Shown in pieces: positions 33,408 through 43,534 of a stretch of DNA of 64,000 nt; the first letter of the stretch is position 1; every line of letters begins with the position of its first letter. A program made the position numbers and the translations under genes. This DNA is from Paracoccus pantotrophus. Lineage in GTDB: Bacteria; Pseudomonadota; Alphaproteobacteria; Rhodobacterales; Rhodobacteraceae. The stretch is from NCBI RefSeq assembly GCF_008824185.1, contig NZ_CP044423.1:1191501-1255500 (forward strand), in the 5' to 3' direction. The notes under the pieces are model-generated. The model did not search any database. It worked only from the letters and a program-made list of their open reading frames with translations, and was not told where the DNA came from.

Positions 33408-36400
33408 TGCCCGACCATCATGCCCGCCCCCAGATCCCGCTGCCCCCGGCCGAGCACCCGAACCCGCCCGCGGATTACGTCGAACTGGCAGTGACCAGCG
33501 CCTTCAGTTTCCTGCACGGCGCCTCGCAGCCGCGCGAGCTGGCGTTGGCGGCGCATCTGATGGGCTATGACGCGCTGGGGATCGCCGACCTCAACAGCCT
33601 GGCCGGGGTGGTGCGGCTGCATGCCGCGGCGAAGAAGCTGCAACTGCGCCCGGTGATCGGGGCGCGGATCGTGCTGGCGGAGGGCAGCGCCTTCCTGGCC
33701 TATCCCACCGACCGCGCCGCCTATGGCCGGCTCGCCTCGCTGATCACCAAGGGCCGGCGGCACGACCTGGACGGGAACTGGCAGAAGAAGGGGCGCTGCG
33801 ACCTGAGCCTGGACGACCTGGCCGCCCATGCCGAAGGCATGCGGCTGATCTGGCTGCCGGGCGACGACCTTGCACCCCTGCCCGGCCTGGCCCGCCGCCT
33901 GCCGCAGCTGTCCCATGTCGCGGCCAGCTGGCTTTATCGCGGCGACGACCGGGCGCGGATCAACCGCCTCGACCGGGCGGCGCGGGCGGCGGGGCTGTCG
34001 ATCGTCGCGGTGAACGACGTGCATTACCACGCCCCCGACCGCCGGCCGCTGCAGGACGTGATGACCTGCATCCGCGCGGGCACCACCATCGCCCGGGCCG
34101 GCCTGCTGCTGGCGCAGAATGCCGAGCGTCACCTGAAGCCTCCGGCCGAGATGGTCCGCCTGTTCGCCGACTGGCCCCATGCCATCCGCGCCACGCGCGA
34201 GATCGCCGACAGCTGCCGCTTCTCGCTGGACGAGCTGCAATACGAATATCCCCGCGAAAGCGTGCCGCCCGGCCTGACCCCGCAGCAGCATCTGGAAAAC
34301 CTGACCTGGCAGGGCGCGGCCTGGCGCTATCCTGCCGGCGTGCCCGAGAAGGTCCACGCCACGCTGGTCAAGGAACTGGCGCTGATCCGCCGGAAGGAGA
34401 TCGCCCAATATTTCCTGACCATCCACGACATCGTCCGCTATGCCGAAGATCAGGGCATCCTGAACCAGGGCCGCGGCTCGGCGGCGAATTCGGCGGTCTG
34501 CTACGTCCTCGGCATCACTCCGGTCGATCCCGCCAAGCATGAACTGCTGTTCGAGCGATTCATCAGCGAAAACCGCAAGGAGCCGCCCGATATCGACGTG
34601 GATTTCGAGCATGAGCGGCGCGAGGAGGTCATCCAGCACATCTATGACGCTTATGGCCGCGACCGCGCCGGGCTCTGCGCCACGGTGATCCATTACCGCC
34701 CGCGCAGCGCCATCCGCGAGGTCGGCAAGGTCATGGGCCTGTCCGAGGACGTGACCTCGGCGCTGGCCGACACGGTCTGGGGCAGCTGGGGCAAGGACAT
34801 GTCGGCGGCCTCGACCGACCAGGCCGGGCTCGACCTGGGCGACCCGCTGCTGCGGCGCACGGTCAGGCTGGCCGAGGAGATGATCGGCATGCCGCGCCAC
34901 CTGTCGCAGCATGTCGGCGGCTTCGTGCTGACCGAGGGGCCGCTGTCGGAAACCGTGCCCATCGGCAATGCCGCCATGCCGGAGCGCAGCTTCATCGAAT
35001 GGGACAAGGACGACATCGACGAATTGCGCATCCTCAAGGTCGATGTGCTGGCGCTGGGGATGCTGACCTGCATCCGCAAATGCTTCGAACTGGTCCGGGT
35101 GCATTACGGCAAGGCGCTGACGCTTTCGGATTTCGACCGGGACGATCCGGAGACCTATGCCATGCTGCAAAGAGGCGACAGCATCGGCACCTTCCAGGTC
35201 GAAAGCCGGGCGCAGATGGCCATGCTGCCGCGGCTGAAGCCCAAGGAGTTCTACGACCTGGTGATCCAGGTCGCCATCGTCCGCCCCGGCCCGATCCAGG
35301 GCAACATGGTCCATCCCTATCTGCGCCGCCGGGCGGGATTGGAGACGGTGGATTACCCCGCCCCCTCGCCCGAATGCGGCCCCCCGGACGAACTGTTCAA
35401 GATCCTGAACCGCACCGAAGGCGTGCCGATCTTTCAGGAGCAGGCGATGAAGATTGCCATGGTCGCCGCCGAGTTCTCACCCGCCGAGGTGGACGATCTG
35501 CGCAAGGCCATGGCCACCTTTCGCTCGCGCGGGACCATCGAGCGGTTGCAGGACCGGATGGTCGGCCGCATGGTCGAACGCGGCTACGACCGCGACTTCG
35601 CCGAGCGTTGCTTCAACCAGATCAAGGGCTTCGGCGATTACGGCTTTCCCGAAAGCCATGCCGCGGCCTTCGCGCATCTGGCCTATGTCTCGGCCTGGCT
35701 GAAATGCCATCACCCGGCCGCCTTCGCGGCGGCGCTGCTCAACAGCCAGCCGATGGGCTTCTACGCGCCCGCCCAGATCGTGCGCGACGCGCGCGACCAC
35801 GGCGTCATCGTGCTGCCGGTGGATGTGAACATCAGCGAATGGGACAACATGCTGGAGCCCTGCGACGGCGCCTTCGCGCTGCGCCTCGGCCTGCGCCAGG
35901 TCGAAGGGCTGTCCAAACCGCTGGCCGAACGCATCAAGGCTGCGCGGGACGCGCCCTATGCCGACCTGGCCGATCTCAAGGCCCGCGCCGGGCTCGATGC
36001 CCGCGCCATCCGGCTGATCGCGGCGGCCGACGGCTTGCGCTCGATGGGGCTCGACCGGCGGGCTGGGCTGTGGCAGGCACGCGCCCTGCGCGACGCGCCG
36101 GACCTGCCGCTGTTCGGGGCCCGGGACGAGGGCGCCGAGCCCGCCGTTGCCCTGCCCGCCATGCCGCTTTGCGAGCATGTCACCGCCGATTACCAGACCC
36201 TGCGCCTGTCGCTGAAGGCCCATCCCATGGCCTTCCTGCGCCGCAGCCTGGCAGCACAGGGCTATGCCTCGGCGGCGGACCTTGCCGCCCTGCCGAATCG
36301 CGGCCGCCTGCGCATGGCCGGCATCGTGCTGGTGCGCCAGCGCCCCGGCAGCGCCAACGGCACCTGCTTCGTCACGCTGGAGGACGAAACCGGCGTGGCG

Positions 36401-36646
36401 AATCTGGTGATCTGGGAAAAGACCTTCGCGCGATTCCGCAAGGTGGTGATGACCGCCCGCCTGCTGGAGGTCCACGGCCAGCTCCAGCGTGCCGAGGGCG
36501 TGACCCATATCGTCGCGCATTGGCTGGGCGACCGCTCCGACGCGCTGCTGCGCCTGGCCGGAGAGCCATGCCCGGCCCTGCCGGCCCCGCGCGCCGGCCA
36601 TCCGCGCCAGGTCAGGATAATGCCGAAATCGCGGGATTTTCACTAA
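33407..36646 (+). CDS. dnaE2: error-prone DNA polymerase III alpha subunit DnaE2
   Basis: 1079 residues, normal for DnaE2. PHP domain at the N-terminus (YVELAVTSAFSFLHGAS from residue 24, GIADLNSLAGVVR), polymerase palm with GRGSAANS (355-362) and the catalytic PDIDVDFEHERR (394-405), finger/tower segments (FQVESRAQMAMLPRLKP, GFGDYGFPESHAAAFAHL), a helix-hairpin-helix part and a C-terminal OB fold (MAGIVLVRQRPG). The tail MPKSRDFH is characteristic of DnaE2 as opposed to the replicative DnaE. Performs translesion synthesis after damage; transcribed with imuA-imuB. Start overlaps the imuB stop (TGATG). Confidence 0.97.
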   Translation: MPDHHARPQIPLPPAEHPNPPADYVELAVTSAFSFLHGASQPRELALAAHLMGYDALGIADLNSLAGVVRLHAAAKKLQLRPVIGARIVLAEGSAFLAYPTDRAAYGRLASLITKGRRHDLDGNWQKKGRCDLSLDDLAAHAEGMRLIWLPGDDLAPLPGLARRLPQLSHVAASWLYRGDDRARINRLDRAARAAGLSIVAVNDVHYHAPDRRPLQDVMTCIRAGTTIARAGLLLAQNAERHLKPPAEMVRLFADWPHAIRATREIADSCRFSLDELQYEYPRESVPPGLTPQQHLENLTWQGAAWRYPAGVPEKVHATLVKELALIRRKEIAQYFLTIHDIVRYAEDQGILNQGRGSAANSAVCYVLGITPVDPAKHELLFERFISENRKEPPDIDVDFEHERREEVIQHIYDAYGRDRAGLCATVIHYRPRSAIREVGKVMGLSEDVTSALADTVWGSWGKDMSAASTDQAGLDLGDPLLRRTVRLAEEMIGMPRHLSQHVGGFVLTEGPLSETVPIGNAAMPERSFIEWDKDDIDELRILKVDVLALGMLTCIRKCFELVRVHYGKALTLSDFDRDDPETYAMLQRGDSIGTFQVESRAQMAMLPRLKPKEFYDLVIQVAIVRPGPIQGNMVHPYLRRRAGLETVDYPAPSPECGPPDELFKILNRTEGVPIFQEQAMKIAMVAAEFSPAEVDDLRKAMATFRSRGTIERLQDRMVGRMVERGYDRDFAERCFNQIKGFGDYGFPESHAAAFAHLAYVSAWLKCHHPAAFAAALLNSQPMGFYAPAQIVRDARDHGVIVLPVDVNISEWDNMLEPCDGAFALRLGLRQVEGLSKPLAERIKAARDAPYADLADLKARAGLDARAIRLIAAADGLRSMGLDRRAGLWQARALRDAPDLPLFGARDEGAEPAVALPAMPLCEHVTADYQTLRLSLKAHPMAFLRRSLAAQGYASAADLAALPNRGRLRMAGIVLVRQRPGSANGTCFVTLEDETGVANLVIWEKTFARFRKVVMTARLLEVHGQLQRAEGVTHIVAHWLGDRSDALLRLAGEPCPALPAPRAGHPRQVRIMPKSRDFH

Positions 36647-36712
36647 GGGTCGGCCTGTTCAGGCGGCGGGCCATCCTCTAGCCTGCGGGCGAATCCGGGC
36701 TGGAGGAACGCC

Positions 36713-37480
36713 ATGCGATGGTCGGCCACGCAATATGCGAAATTCCTGGACGACCGCACCCGACCGGCGCGCGACCTGCTGGCGGCGCTGCCGCTGGAGG
36801 CGCCGGACCTCGTGGTGGACATCGGCTGCGGCCCGGGCAATTCGACCGCCCTGCTGGCCGAGCGTTTCCCCGGCGCGCAGGTCGTCGGCCTTGATCCCGA
36901 TGCCGACATGATCCGCACCGCCCAGGCCGCCCTGCCCGGCTGCTGCTTCGTGCAGGGGAATGTCGAAAGCTGGCGTCCCGAGACGCCGCCCGACCTGATC
37001 TTTGCCAATGCCTCGCTGCAATGGGTGCCCGATCACCGGGTGCTGCTGCCGCATCTGGTCGGGCTGCTGCGCCCCGGCGGCGCGCTGGCGGTGCAGATGC
37101 CCGACAACCTGGACGAGCCGAGCCATGTGGCCATGCGCCGCAGTGCCGCCGATCCGCGCTGGTCGGCCCGGCTGGCGGCGGCGGCCGGACAGCGCCAGCC
37201 GCTGCTGTCGCCGGTGGCACTGCATGCGCTGCTGCGCCCCCTCTGCGCGCGGGTCGATGTCTGGCGCACGACCTATCATGTCGAACTGGACGGGCTGGAG
37301 GGCATCGTGGGCTGGTTCCTCGGCTCGGCGCTGCGGCCCTATCTGGACCGGCTGGACAAGGCCGAGCGGCCGGCATTCCTGGCCGCCTATCGCCGCGAGA
37401 TCGCGCCGCATTACCCCGAGGTCGCGGGGCGGGTGCTGCTGCCTTTCCCGCGCAGCTTCCTGGTCGCCACGGCCCTTTGA
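36713..37480 (+). CDS. tam: trans-aconitate 2-methyltransferase
   Basis: 255 residues, class I SAM-dependent methyltransferase. Motif I VVDIGCGPGNST at 34-45, followed by GLDPDADMI and the post-motif NASLQWVPDHR; the N-terminus MRWSATQYAKFLDDRTRPARD is characteristic of Tam. The enzyme methylates trans-aconitate, a by-product that inhibits aconitase; acnA is about 9 kb away. The start at 36713 has GGAGG suitably placed. It lies 66 bases after dnaE2 and may be read through from the SOS promoter. Confidence 0.92.
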   Translation: MRWSATQYAKFLDDRTRPARDLLAALPLEAPDLVVDIGCGPGNSTALLAERFPGAQVVGLDPDADMIRTAQAALPGCCFVQGNVESWRPETPPDLIFANASLQWVPDHRVLLPHLVGLLRPGGALAVQMPDNLDEPSHVAMRRSAADPRWSARLAAAAGQRQPLLSPVALHALLRPLCARVDVWRTTYHVELDGLEGIVGWFLGSALRPYLDRLDKAERPAFLAAYRREIAPHYPEVAGRVLLPFPRSFLVATAL

Positions 37481-37526
37481 CGGGCCAGGCCGGCAGGTCC
37501 AAAGGGCAGCAACCCAAAGGGAAAGA

Positions 37527-37547
37527 CCGCGCCCTTGCGGGGCGCGG
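37527..37547 (-). terminator. terminator of rpmG
   Basis: 8-bp stem CCGCGCCC/GGGCGCGG with a five-base loop, followed on the minus strand by TCTTTCCCTTTGGG; 30 bases after the rpmG stop. May also serve tam from the other side. Confidence 0.8.
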
Positions 37548-37577
37548 CCTTGCATGATCCCGTCGAAAGGGCAGATC

Positions 37578-37745
37578 TTACTTGATCTTGCCTTCCTTGT
37601 ACTCGACATGCTTGCGGGCAACCGGGTCGTATTTGTTGACCGTCATCTTTTCGGTCATCGTGCGGGCATTCTTCTTGGTGACATAGAAATGCCCGGTCCC
37701 GGCGCTCGAGTTCAGACGGATCTTGATCGTCGTCGGCTTCGCCAT
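37578..37745 (-). CDS. rpmG: 50S ribosomal protein L33
   Basis: 55 residues: MAKPTTIKIRLNSSAGTGHF, then YVTKKNARTMTEKMTVNKYD and PVARKHVEYKEGKIK. This is a complete L33 of the type without the CxxC zinc pairs. Ribosome site GGAGC lies before the ATG. Between its own promoter and terminator, so a single-gene unit. Confidence 0.96.
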   Translation of the reverse strand: MAKPTTIKIRLNSSAGTGHFYVTKKNARTMTEKMTVNKYDPVARKHVEYKEGKIK

Positions 37746-37811
37746 CTGTTTCGCTCCTGCTGCGGGGCAAAATGCGTCTCGCCAACCCCGTGAAATTCTC
37801 TTGAAGCCCGC

Positions 37812-37839
37812 CTTTTAGCGGCGAAGCCGGCGAAGTCAA
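37812..37839 (-). promoter_or_regulatory. sigma-70 type promoter of rpmG
   Basis: TTGACT and TAAAAG with a 16-base spacer on the minus strand, 67 bases before the start codon. Just upstream of the -35 two adjacent 11-base near-repeats (AACCGGGAATC, AACCAGGAATC, 37838-37859) occur. Confidence 0.6.
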
Positions 37840-37947
37840 CCGGGAATCAACCAGGAATCGACCGTCTCGACTTGCCATCGGTTGAAGAGACAACCGTAAA
37901 GGCGAGCCTTTTACTGCAAACTCGACTGACAATTCTCTGAACTGATT

Positions 37948-38317
37948 TGCGCGGACGGCCTGTAAGCCGGATCCTGTTCCGGGGTTGCCCCCTTCGATGA
38001 CCATTCCTCTGGTCCCGCCATTGCTGACGGGATCTAGCTGCCAACCCGGACCTGCTGGGGCAAAGGCGGCCCTGTCTTGCGACGCGCGGTCCCTATTCGG
38101 CATTGCTCCCGGTGGGGCTTGCCGTGCCGGGGCTGTTGCCAGCCCCGCGGTGGGCTCTTACCCCACCGTTTCACCCTTGCCCATGCATGCATGGGCGGTC
38201 TCTTCTCTGTGGCGCTTTCCCTGGGGTTGCCCCCGCCGGGCGTTACCCGGCACCGTGCCTTCATGGAGTCCGGACTTTCCTCGACGTTGCCGCCGCGGTC
38301 ATCCGGCCATCCGCGCA
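37948..38317 (-). ncRNA. rnpB: RNase P RNA (bacterial type A)
   Basis: About 370 nt, catalytic RNA that removes 5' leaders from tRNA precursors such as the tRNA-Asp pair here. On the minus strand the 5' part carries the conserved GAGGAAAGTCCGGACTCC (CR-I), and the 3' part carries the universal ACAGGATCCGGCTTACAGG-like segment. Ends are set by the P1 helix TGCGCGGATGGCC against GGCCGTCCGCGCA. The exact termini are estimated within a few bases. Confidence 0.95.
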
Positions 38318-38322
38318 AGGGT

Positions 38323-38351
38323 CAGATAGGGCCCCGCGCCTTCGGGGTCAA
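38323..38351 (-). promoter_or_regulatory. promoter of rnpB
   Basis: TTGACC and TATCTG with a 17-base spacer on the minus strand; the -10 ends six bases before the first base of the RNA as set by the P1 helix. Confidence 0.7.
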
Positions 38352-38377
38352 GCGCCGTGCCGGTCGCGCCGCCGCAT

Positions 38378-38399
38378 GGGTACTTGGACAACGCAGAAA
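38378..38399 (-). repeat. copy of dispersed intergenic motif
   Basis: On the minus strand TTTCTGCGTTGTCCAAGTAC CC, three bases after the HxlR gene stop and in its direction; also just upstream of the rnpB promoter. Confidence 0.6.
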
Positions 38400-38402
38400 G
38401 GG

Positions 38403-38768
38403 TCAGGCCCGCGTCCAGCCACGCGCGATCCGGGGCAGCGAATCCTCGATCCAGCCCAAAAGCGCGCCGACCCGCAGCGCCGCCTCGTGTCCGAGCGGGG
38501 TCAGGGCATATTCCACATGCGGCGGCACGGTCTGGAAATCGCGGCGCAGCACCATGCCGTCCGCCTCCAGCCCCTGAAGCGTCTGGGCCAGCATCCGCTC
38601 GCTGATGCCGCCGATGCGCCGGCGCAGGGCGGAAAAGCGATGCGGCCCCTCGGCCAGCACGCGCAGCACCAGCATGCCCCAGCGCCCGGTCAGCCGGCGC
38701 AGCACATCGCGCGAGGGGCATTCCGCCGCCATCAGGTTGCCTCGGTCGAAGGGATCGGAATTTTTCAC
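38403..38768 (-). CDS. HxlR-family transcriptional regulator (YtfH-like)
   Basis: 121 residues from a GTG start at 38768, supported by GGAG eight bases upstream; a downstream ATG at 38732 is the alternative. HxlR winged-helix: AECPSRDVLRRLTGRWGMLV with the conserved cysteine, GPHRFSALRRRIGGISERML recognition region, and VEYALTPLGHEAA. It is divergent from a QorB-like oxidoreductase gene exactly as ytfH is from qorB (ytfG) in E. coli, so it likely represses that neighbour in response to a reactive electrophile or redox signal acting on the cysteine. Confidence 0.88.
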   Translation of the reverse strand: MKNSDPFDRGNLMAAECPSRDVLRRLTGRWGMLVLRVLAEGPHRFSALRRRIGGISERMLAQTLQGLEADGMVLRRDFQTVPPHVEYALTPLGHEAALRVGALLGWIEDSLPRIARGWTRA

Positions 38769-38786
38769 ACTAACATCTCCGTCAGT

Positions 38787-38803
38787 ACTTACGATCAGTA
38801 AGT
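38787..38803. promoter_or_regulatory. palindrome between the HxlR gene and qorB-like gene
   Basis: ACTTAC-GATCA-GTAAGT, a 6-bp inverted repeat with five-base spacer in the 83-base divergent region. Suited as HxlR dimer operator. Surroundings are AT-rich, as for promoters. Confidence 0.6.
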
Positions 38804-38851
38804 TAGATATCTACCTTTCGCCGCACAAGCCATTCACGAAAGGAAAGACAG

Positions 38852-39718
38852 ATGACCGTCGCCGTCACCGGAGCCACCGGCCAGCTTGGCCGCCTGACCA
38901 TCGCCCGGCTGAAGAGCCTGCTGCCAGCGGGCGGGATCGTCGCGCTGGCCCGCAATCCCGGAAAGGCCGCCGACCTTGGCGTCGAGGCCCGCGCCTTCGA
39001 CTACGACCGGCCCGAGACGCTGGCCGCCGCATTGCCGGGCGTGGAGCGGCTGCTGCTGATCTCGTCGAGCGAACTCGGCAAGCGCGCCGGCCAGCACCGC
39101 GCGGTGATCGAGGCCGCGAAGGCTGCCGGAGTCGGGCAGATCGTCTATACCAGCCTGCTGCATGCCGACCGCTCGCCGCTGTCTCTGGCCGAGGAACATG
39201 TGGCGACCGAGGCCATGCTGGCCGAATCGGGCATTCCCTACGCCGTCCTGCGCAATGGCTGGTATGCCGAGAACTATACCGGCGCGATCCCGGCGGCGCT
39301 GGCGCATGGCGCGCTGATCGGCGCGGCGGGCGAGGGCCGGATCTCGGCTGCCGCGCGCGCGGATTATGCCGAGGCCGCCGCCCTGGTGCTGGCCGGCGAG
39401 GGCCATTTGGGCAAGGCCTATGAACTGGCCGGCGACGAGGGCTGGACCCTGGCAGGGCTTGCCGCCGAGCTTTCGGCGCAAAGCGGCAGGGCGATCCCCT
39501 ATCGCGACCTGTCGCAGGCCGATTACGCCGCGGCGCTGACGGGCGCGGGCCTGCCCGAGGGGCTGGCCGCAGCGATCGCAAGCTGGGATGCCGGCGCCGC
39601 GCAAGGCGCGCTGTTCGACGACAGCCGCACGCTGTCGCGGCTGATCGGACGCCCGACCGCGACGCTGGCCGAAGTGGTGGCCGAAGTGGTGGCCGAGGCG
39701 GTGCGCGACGCGCTTTAG
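38852..39718 (+). CDS. NAD(P)-dependent oxidoreductase, QorB/YtfG-like
   Basis: 288 residues, atypical short-chain dehydrogenase of the NmrA-like group. Rossmann motif GATGQLG at 7-13; the segments AVIEAAKAAGVGQIVYTSLLHA, AEEHVATEAMLAESGIPYAVLRNGWY and ADYAEAAALVL match the QorB/NAD(P)H:quinone reductase 2 pattern. Substrate probably a quinone or reactive carbonyl. The C-terminus contains a small tandem duplication (AEVVAEVVAEA). Its stop overlaps the stop of the convergent uvrD gene by two bases. Confidence 0.87.
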   Translation: MTVAVTGATGQLGRLTIARLKSLLPAGGIVALARNPGKAADLGVEARAFDYDRPETLAAALPGVERLLLISSSELGKRAGQHRAVIEAAKAAGVGQIVYTSLLHADRSPLSLAEEHVATEAMLAESGIPYAVLRNGWYAENYTGAIPAALAHGALIGAAGEGRISAAARADYAEAAALVLAGEGHLGKAYELAGDEGWTLAGLAAELSAQSGRAIPYRDLSQADYAAALTGAGLPEGLAAAIASWDAGAAQGALFDDSRTLSRLIGRPTATLAEVVAEVVAEAVRDAL

Positions 39719-42129
39719 AACGGCACGTCGTCCAGTGCGCCGCCCCCCTGGGCGGGCTGCGAGGCGGGCTGCACATAGCCCGCCTTCACCGTCTTGAAAC
39801 CGGTGGGGAACTGGATGGTCAGCGTGTCCTCGGCAATGCCCATGATCGTGCCATTGCCGAATTTCTGGTGAAACACCCGGTCGCCCACCGAAAACCGCGC
39901 CGCCGGCTCGGCGTCGATCACTACCGGGGTGCGGTGGACGGGCTGGGCCCGCTGGGCGGAGCGTTCCTGCATGCGTTTCCAGCCGGGCGAATTGTAGACA
40001 TCCGCCCGCGCCGCGCGTTCGTGCATCACCGATTGCGCGAAGGGCTGCCCGAAGGACTGCGCCGCCGCGCCATAGCCGCCGCCGTAAAGGCCGGGCGGCG
40101 TCAGCACCTCGACATGATCCTCGGGCAGTTCGTCGATGAAGCGCGAGGGCAGCGAGGACTGCCATTGCCCATACATGCGGCGGTTGCCGGCGAAGCTGAT
40201 CGTCACCAGCTCCTCGCCGCGGGTGATGCCGACATAGGCCAGGCGCCGCTCCTCCTCGAGCCCCTTCATGCCGCTTTCGTCCATGCTGCGCTGGCTGGGG
40301 AACAGCCCGTCCTCCCATCCGGGCAGGAAGACGATGGGGTATTCCAGCCCCTTGGCGGCGTGAAGGGTCATGATGCTGACCTCCTCGGACTGCTCGCCCT
40401 TGTCATTGTCCATGACCAGCGCGACATGCTCGAGGAAACCCTGGAGGTTTTCGAATTCCTCCAGCGCCTTCATCAATTCCTTCAGGTTGTCCAGCCGCCC
40501 CGGCGCGTCGGGCGACTTGTCGTTCTGCCACATCGCGGTATAGCCGGATTCGTCCAGGATGCGCTCGGCCAGCTCGACATGGTTCACCGAGGCGTCCAGC
40601 GCATCGGCATGCCAGCGGCCCATCGCCTCGGTGAACTGCCGCAGCGCCCCTGCCCCCTTGCCGCCAAGCGCGCCGGTGGCGACGGCCGAGGCGGCGCCTT
40701 CCAAGAGCGACAGGCCGCGTTCCCGCGCCTCGATCTGGATCTTCTGCACCGCCTTGTCGCCCAAGCCGCGCTTGGGCACGTTCACGATGCGCTCGAAGGC
40801 CAGGTCGTCGGTGGGGCTGACCGCCAGCCGGAAATAGGCCATGGCGTCGCGGATCTCGGCCCGCTCGTAGAAGCGCGGACCGCCGATCACCCGATAGGGC
40901 AGGCCGATAGTCATGAAGCGGTCCTCGAAGGCCCGCATCTGGTGGCTGGCGCGCACGAGGATGGCGATGTCGTTCAGGCTGCGCCGGCCGATGCTGTGGC
41001 GATGCCCGCCGTGGAAGGCCTCGATCTCCTCGCCGATCCAGCGCGCCTCGGCCTCGCTGTCCCAATGGCCGATCAGGCGGACGCGCTCGCCCTCCTCGGC
41101 CTCGGTCCACAGCGTCTTGCCGAGCCGGCCCTTGTTCGCCGCGATCAGCCCGGAGGCGGCGGCGAGGATATGCGGGGTCGAGCGATAGTTCTGTTCCAGC
41201 CGGATCACCTGCGCGCCGGGGAAATCGCTTTCGAAGCGCAGGATATTGCCGACCTCGGCGCCGCGCCAGCCATAGATCGACTGGTCGTCGTCGCCCACGC
41301 AGCAGATGTTGCGATGCCCGGACGCCAGCAGCCGCAGCCACATGTATTGCGCGACGTTGGTGTCCTGGTATTCGTCCACGAGGATATAGCGGAAACGGTC
41401 CTGCCAGGTCCGCAGCACGTCGGGATGCGCCTGGAACAGGTTGACGCAATGCATCAGCAGGTCGCCGAAATCGACCGCGTTCAGTTCCAGCAGCCGGCGC
41501 TGATAGGCGGCGTAAAGCCGCCCGCCCCAGCCGTCGAAGGCGCGTTCCTCGCCCTTGGGCAGCTTTGCCGGGGACAGGCAGCGGTTCTTCCAGCCGTCGA
41601 TCAGATGCGCCAGCTGCCGCGCCGGCCAACGCTTTTCGTCGATATTCTCGGCCTGGATCAGTTGCTTCAGCAGCCGGATCTGGTCGTCGGTGTCCAGGAT
41701 GGTGAAGCTGGGCTTCAGGTGCAACTCGCCGTCGCCGATCAGTTCAGCATGGCGGCGCAGGATCTTGACGCTGATCGAGTGGAAGGTGCCGAGCCAGGGC
41801 ATGCCCTCGACCATCTCGCCCAGAAGCCGGCCGACGCGGTCCTTCATCTCGCGCGCGGCCTTGTTGGTGAAGGTCACGGCCAGGATCTGCCCCGGTCGCG
41901 CGCGGCCGAGATTCAGCAGATGCGCGATGCGCGTGGTCAGGGCGCGGGTCTTGCCGGTGCCGGCGCCGGCCAGCAGCAGCACCGGCCCGTCCAGCGCCTC
42001 GACCGCGGCGCGCTGCGCCGGGTTCAGCCCGTCCAGATAGGGCGCCGGCCGCGCGCCCATGGCACGCTGGGAAAGCGGCACCGGGGCGGCTGCGGCCTCG
42101 AAAGCGTCCGAGTCGTCGAAATTGCTCAT
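39715..42129 (-). CDS. uvrD: UvrD/PcrA-type DNA helicase II
   Basis: 804 residues from MSNFDDSDAFEAAAA. Superfamily 1A helicase acting in nucleotide excision and mismatch repair. Motifs: Q-motif GLNPAQRAAVEA, Walker A AGAGTGKT (54-61), motif Ia TFTNKAAREMKDRV, motif II VDEYQDTN, motif III VGDDDQSIYGWRGA, motif IV EQNYRST, motif V TLHAAKGLEYPIVFLPGWEDG, motif VI EERRLAYVGITR. The C-terminal Tudor-like part FSVGDRVFHQKFGNGTI typical of PcrA/UvrD is intact. A LexA box upstream places it in the SOS regulon. Confidence 0.96.
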   Translation of the reverse strand: MSNFDDSDAFEAAAAPVPLSQRAMGARPAPYLDGLNPAQRAAVEALDGPVLLLAGAGTGKTRALTTRIAHLLNLGRARPGQILAVTFTNKAAREMKDRVGRLLGEMVEGMPWLGTFHSISVKILRRHAELIGDGELHLKPSFTILDTDDQIRLLKQLIQAENIDEKRWPARQLAHLIDGWKNRCLSPAKLPKGEERAFDGWGGRLYAAYQRRLLELNAVDFGDLLMHCVNLFQAHPDVLRTWQDRFRYILVDEYQDTNVAQYMWLRLLASGHRNICCVGDDDQSIYGWRGAEVGNILRFESDFPGAQVIRLEQNYRSTPHILAAASGLIAANKGRLGKTLWTEAEEGERVRLIGHWDSEAEARWIGEEIEAFHGGHRHSIGRRSLNDIAILVRASHQMRAFEDRFMTIGLPYRVIGGPRFYERAEIRDAMAYFRLAVSPTDDLAFERIVNVPKRGLGDKAVQKIQIEARERGLSLLEGAASAVATGALGGKGAGALRQFTEAMGRWHADALDASVNHVELAERILDESGYTAMWQNDKSPDAPGRLDNLKELMKALEEFENLQGFLEHVALVMDNDKGEQSEEVSIMTLHAAKGLEYPIVFLPGWEDGLFPSQRSMDESGMKGLEEERRLAYVGITRGEELVTISFAGNRRMYGQWQSSLPSRFIDELPEDHVEVLTPPGLYGGGYGAAAQSFGQPFAQSVMHERAARADVYNSPGWKRMQERSAQRAQPVHRTPVVIDAEPAARFSVGDRVFHQKFGNGTIMGIAEDTLTIQFPTGFKTVKAGYVQPASQPAQGGGALDDVPF

Positions 42130-42171
42130 GCCCGCACCATAGCCCCGCATCCGCGCTCGGGAAAGCCTGTC

Positions 42172-42186
42172 GTTCCCATTTCGTTC
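42172..42186 (-). promoter_or_regulatory. LexA box upstream of uvrD
   Basis: GTTC-N7-GTTC, a perfect match to the alphaproteobacterial SOS box, 42 bases before the uvrD start. It overlaps the stop codon of the upstream membrane protein gene. Confidence 0.82.
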
Positions 42187-42486
42187 ACATGCCGCCTACC
42201 GCGGCGGCGAGTCCCCAGAAAACCAGAAGGGCCGGGGCGAGAAAAACCGCACCCACCGCGTAAAGCCGGATGCGTTCGCGGCGGTTGCGCGGGTGGTGCC
42301 AATCCAGAAACCCCTGACCGTCGAACAGCGGATTGGCGTGGAGCATCCCGAACGCGAGGGGACCGGACGACCGCCCCTCGGTCAGCCGCCGCAGGCGCCA
42401 TTCAGGATAGCGATGGCTCAGGCAAAGCCAGATTGCCGCCAGCCGGGCCGCCAGGAGACAGGCCATTCCGCTGGACAACCATAGCA

Positions 42487-42487
<1 letters not shown>
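42185..42487 (-). CDS. small membrane protein coupled to folE2
   Basis: 100 residues with two hydrophobic segments, at about 4-23 (LSSGMACLLAARLAAIWLCL) and 76-98 (YAVGAVFLAPALLVFWGLAA), and a charged middle with HHPRNRRERIRLY. Its ATG overlaps the folE2 stop in a TAATG junction, so translation is coupled. I do not recognise a family and see no obvious link to folate synthesis. Its stop overlaps the LexA box of uvrD. Confidence 0.65.
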
Positions 42488-43452
<965 letters not shown>

Positions 43453-43534
43453 GGTCGTCTCCCTGGCAGGACGGCTCCTATCTGGGGGCTCGGCACCGGA
43501 AAAGAAAGGGGGCTCCGGCACGTCCGCCCGGCAC

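Noticed and set aside
33335..35314. Open frame of 659 codons on the minus strand
   Set aside because: Antisense to dnaE2; no domain pattern.
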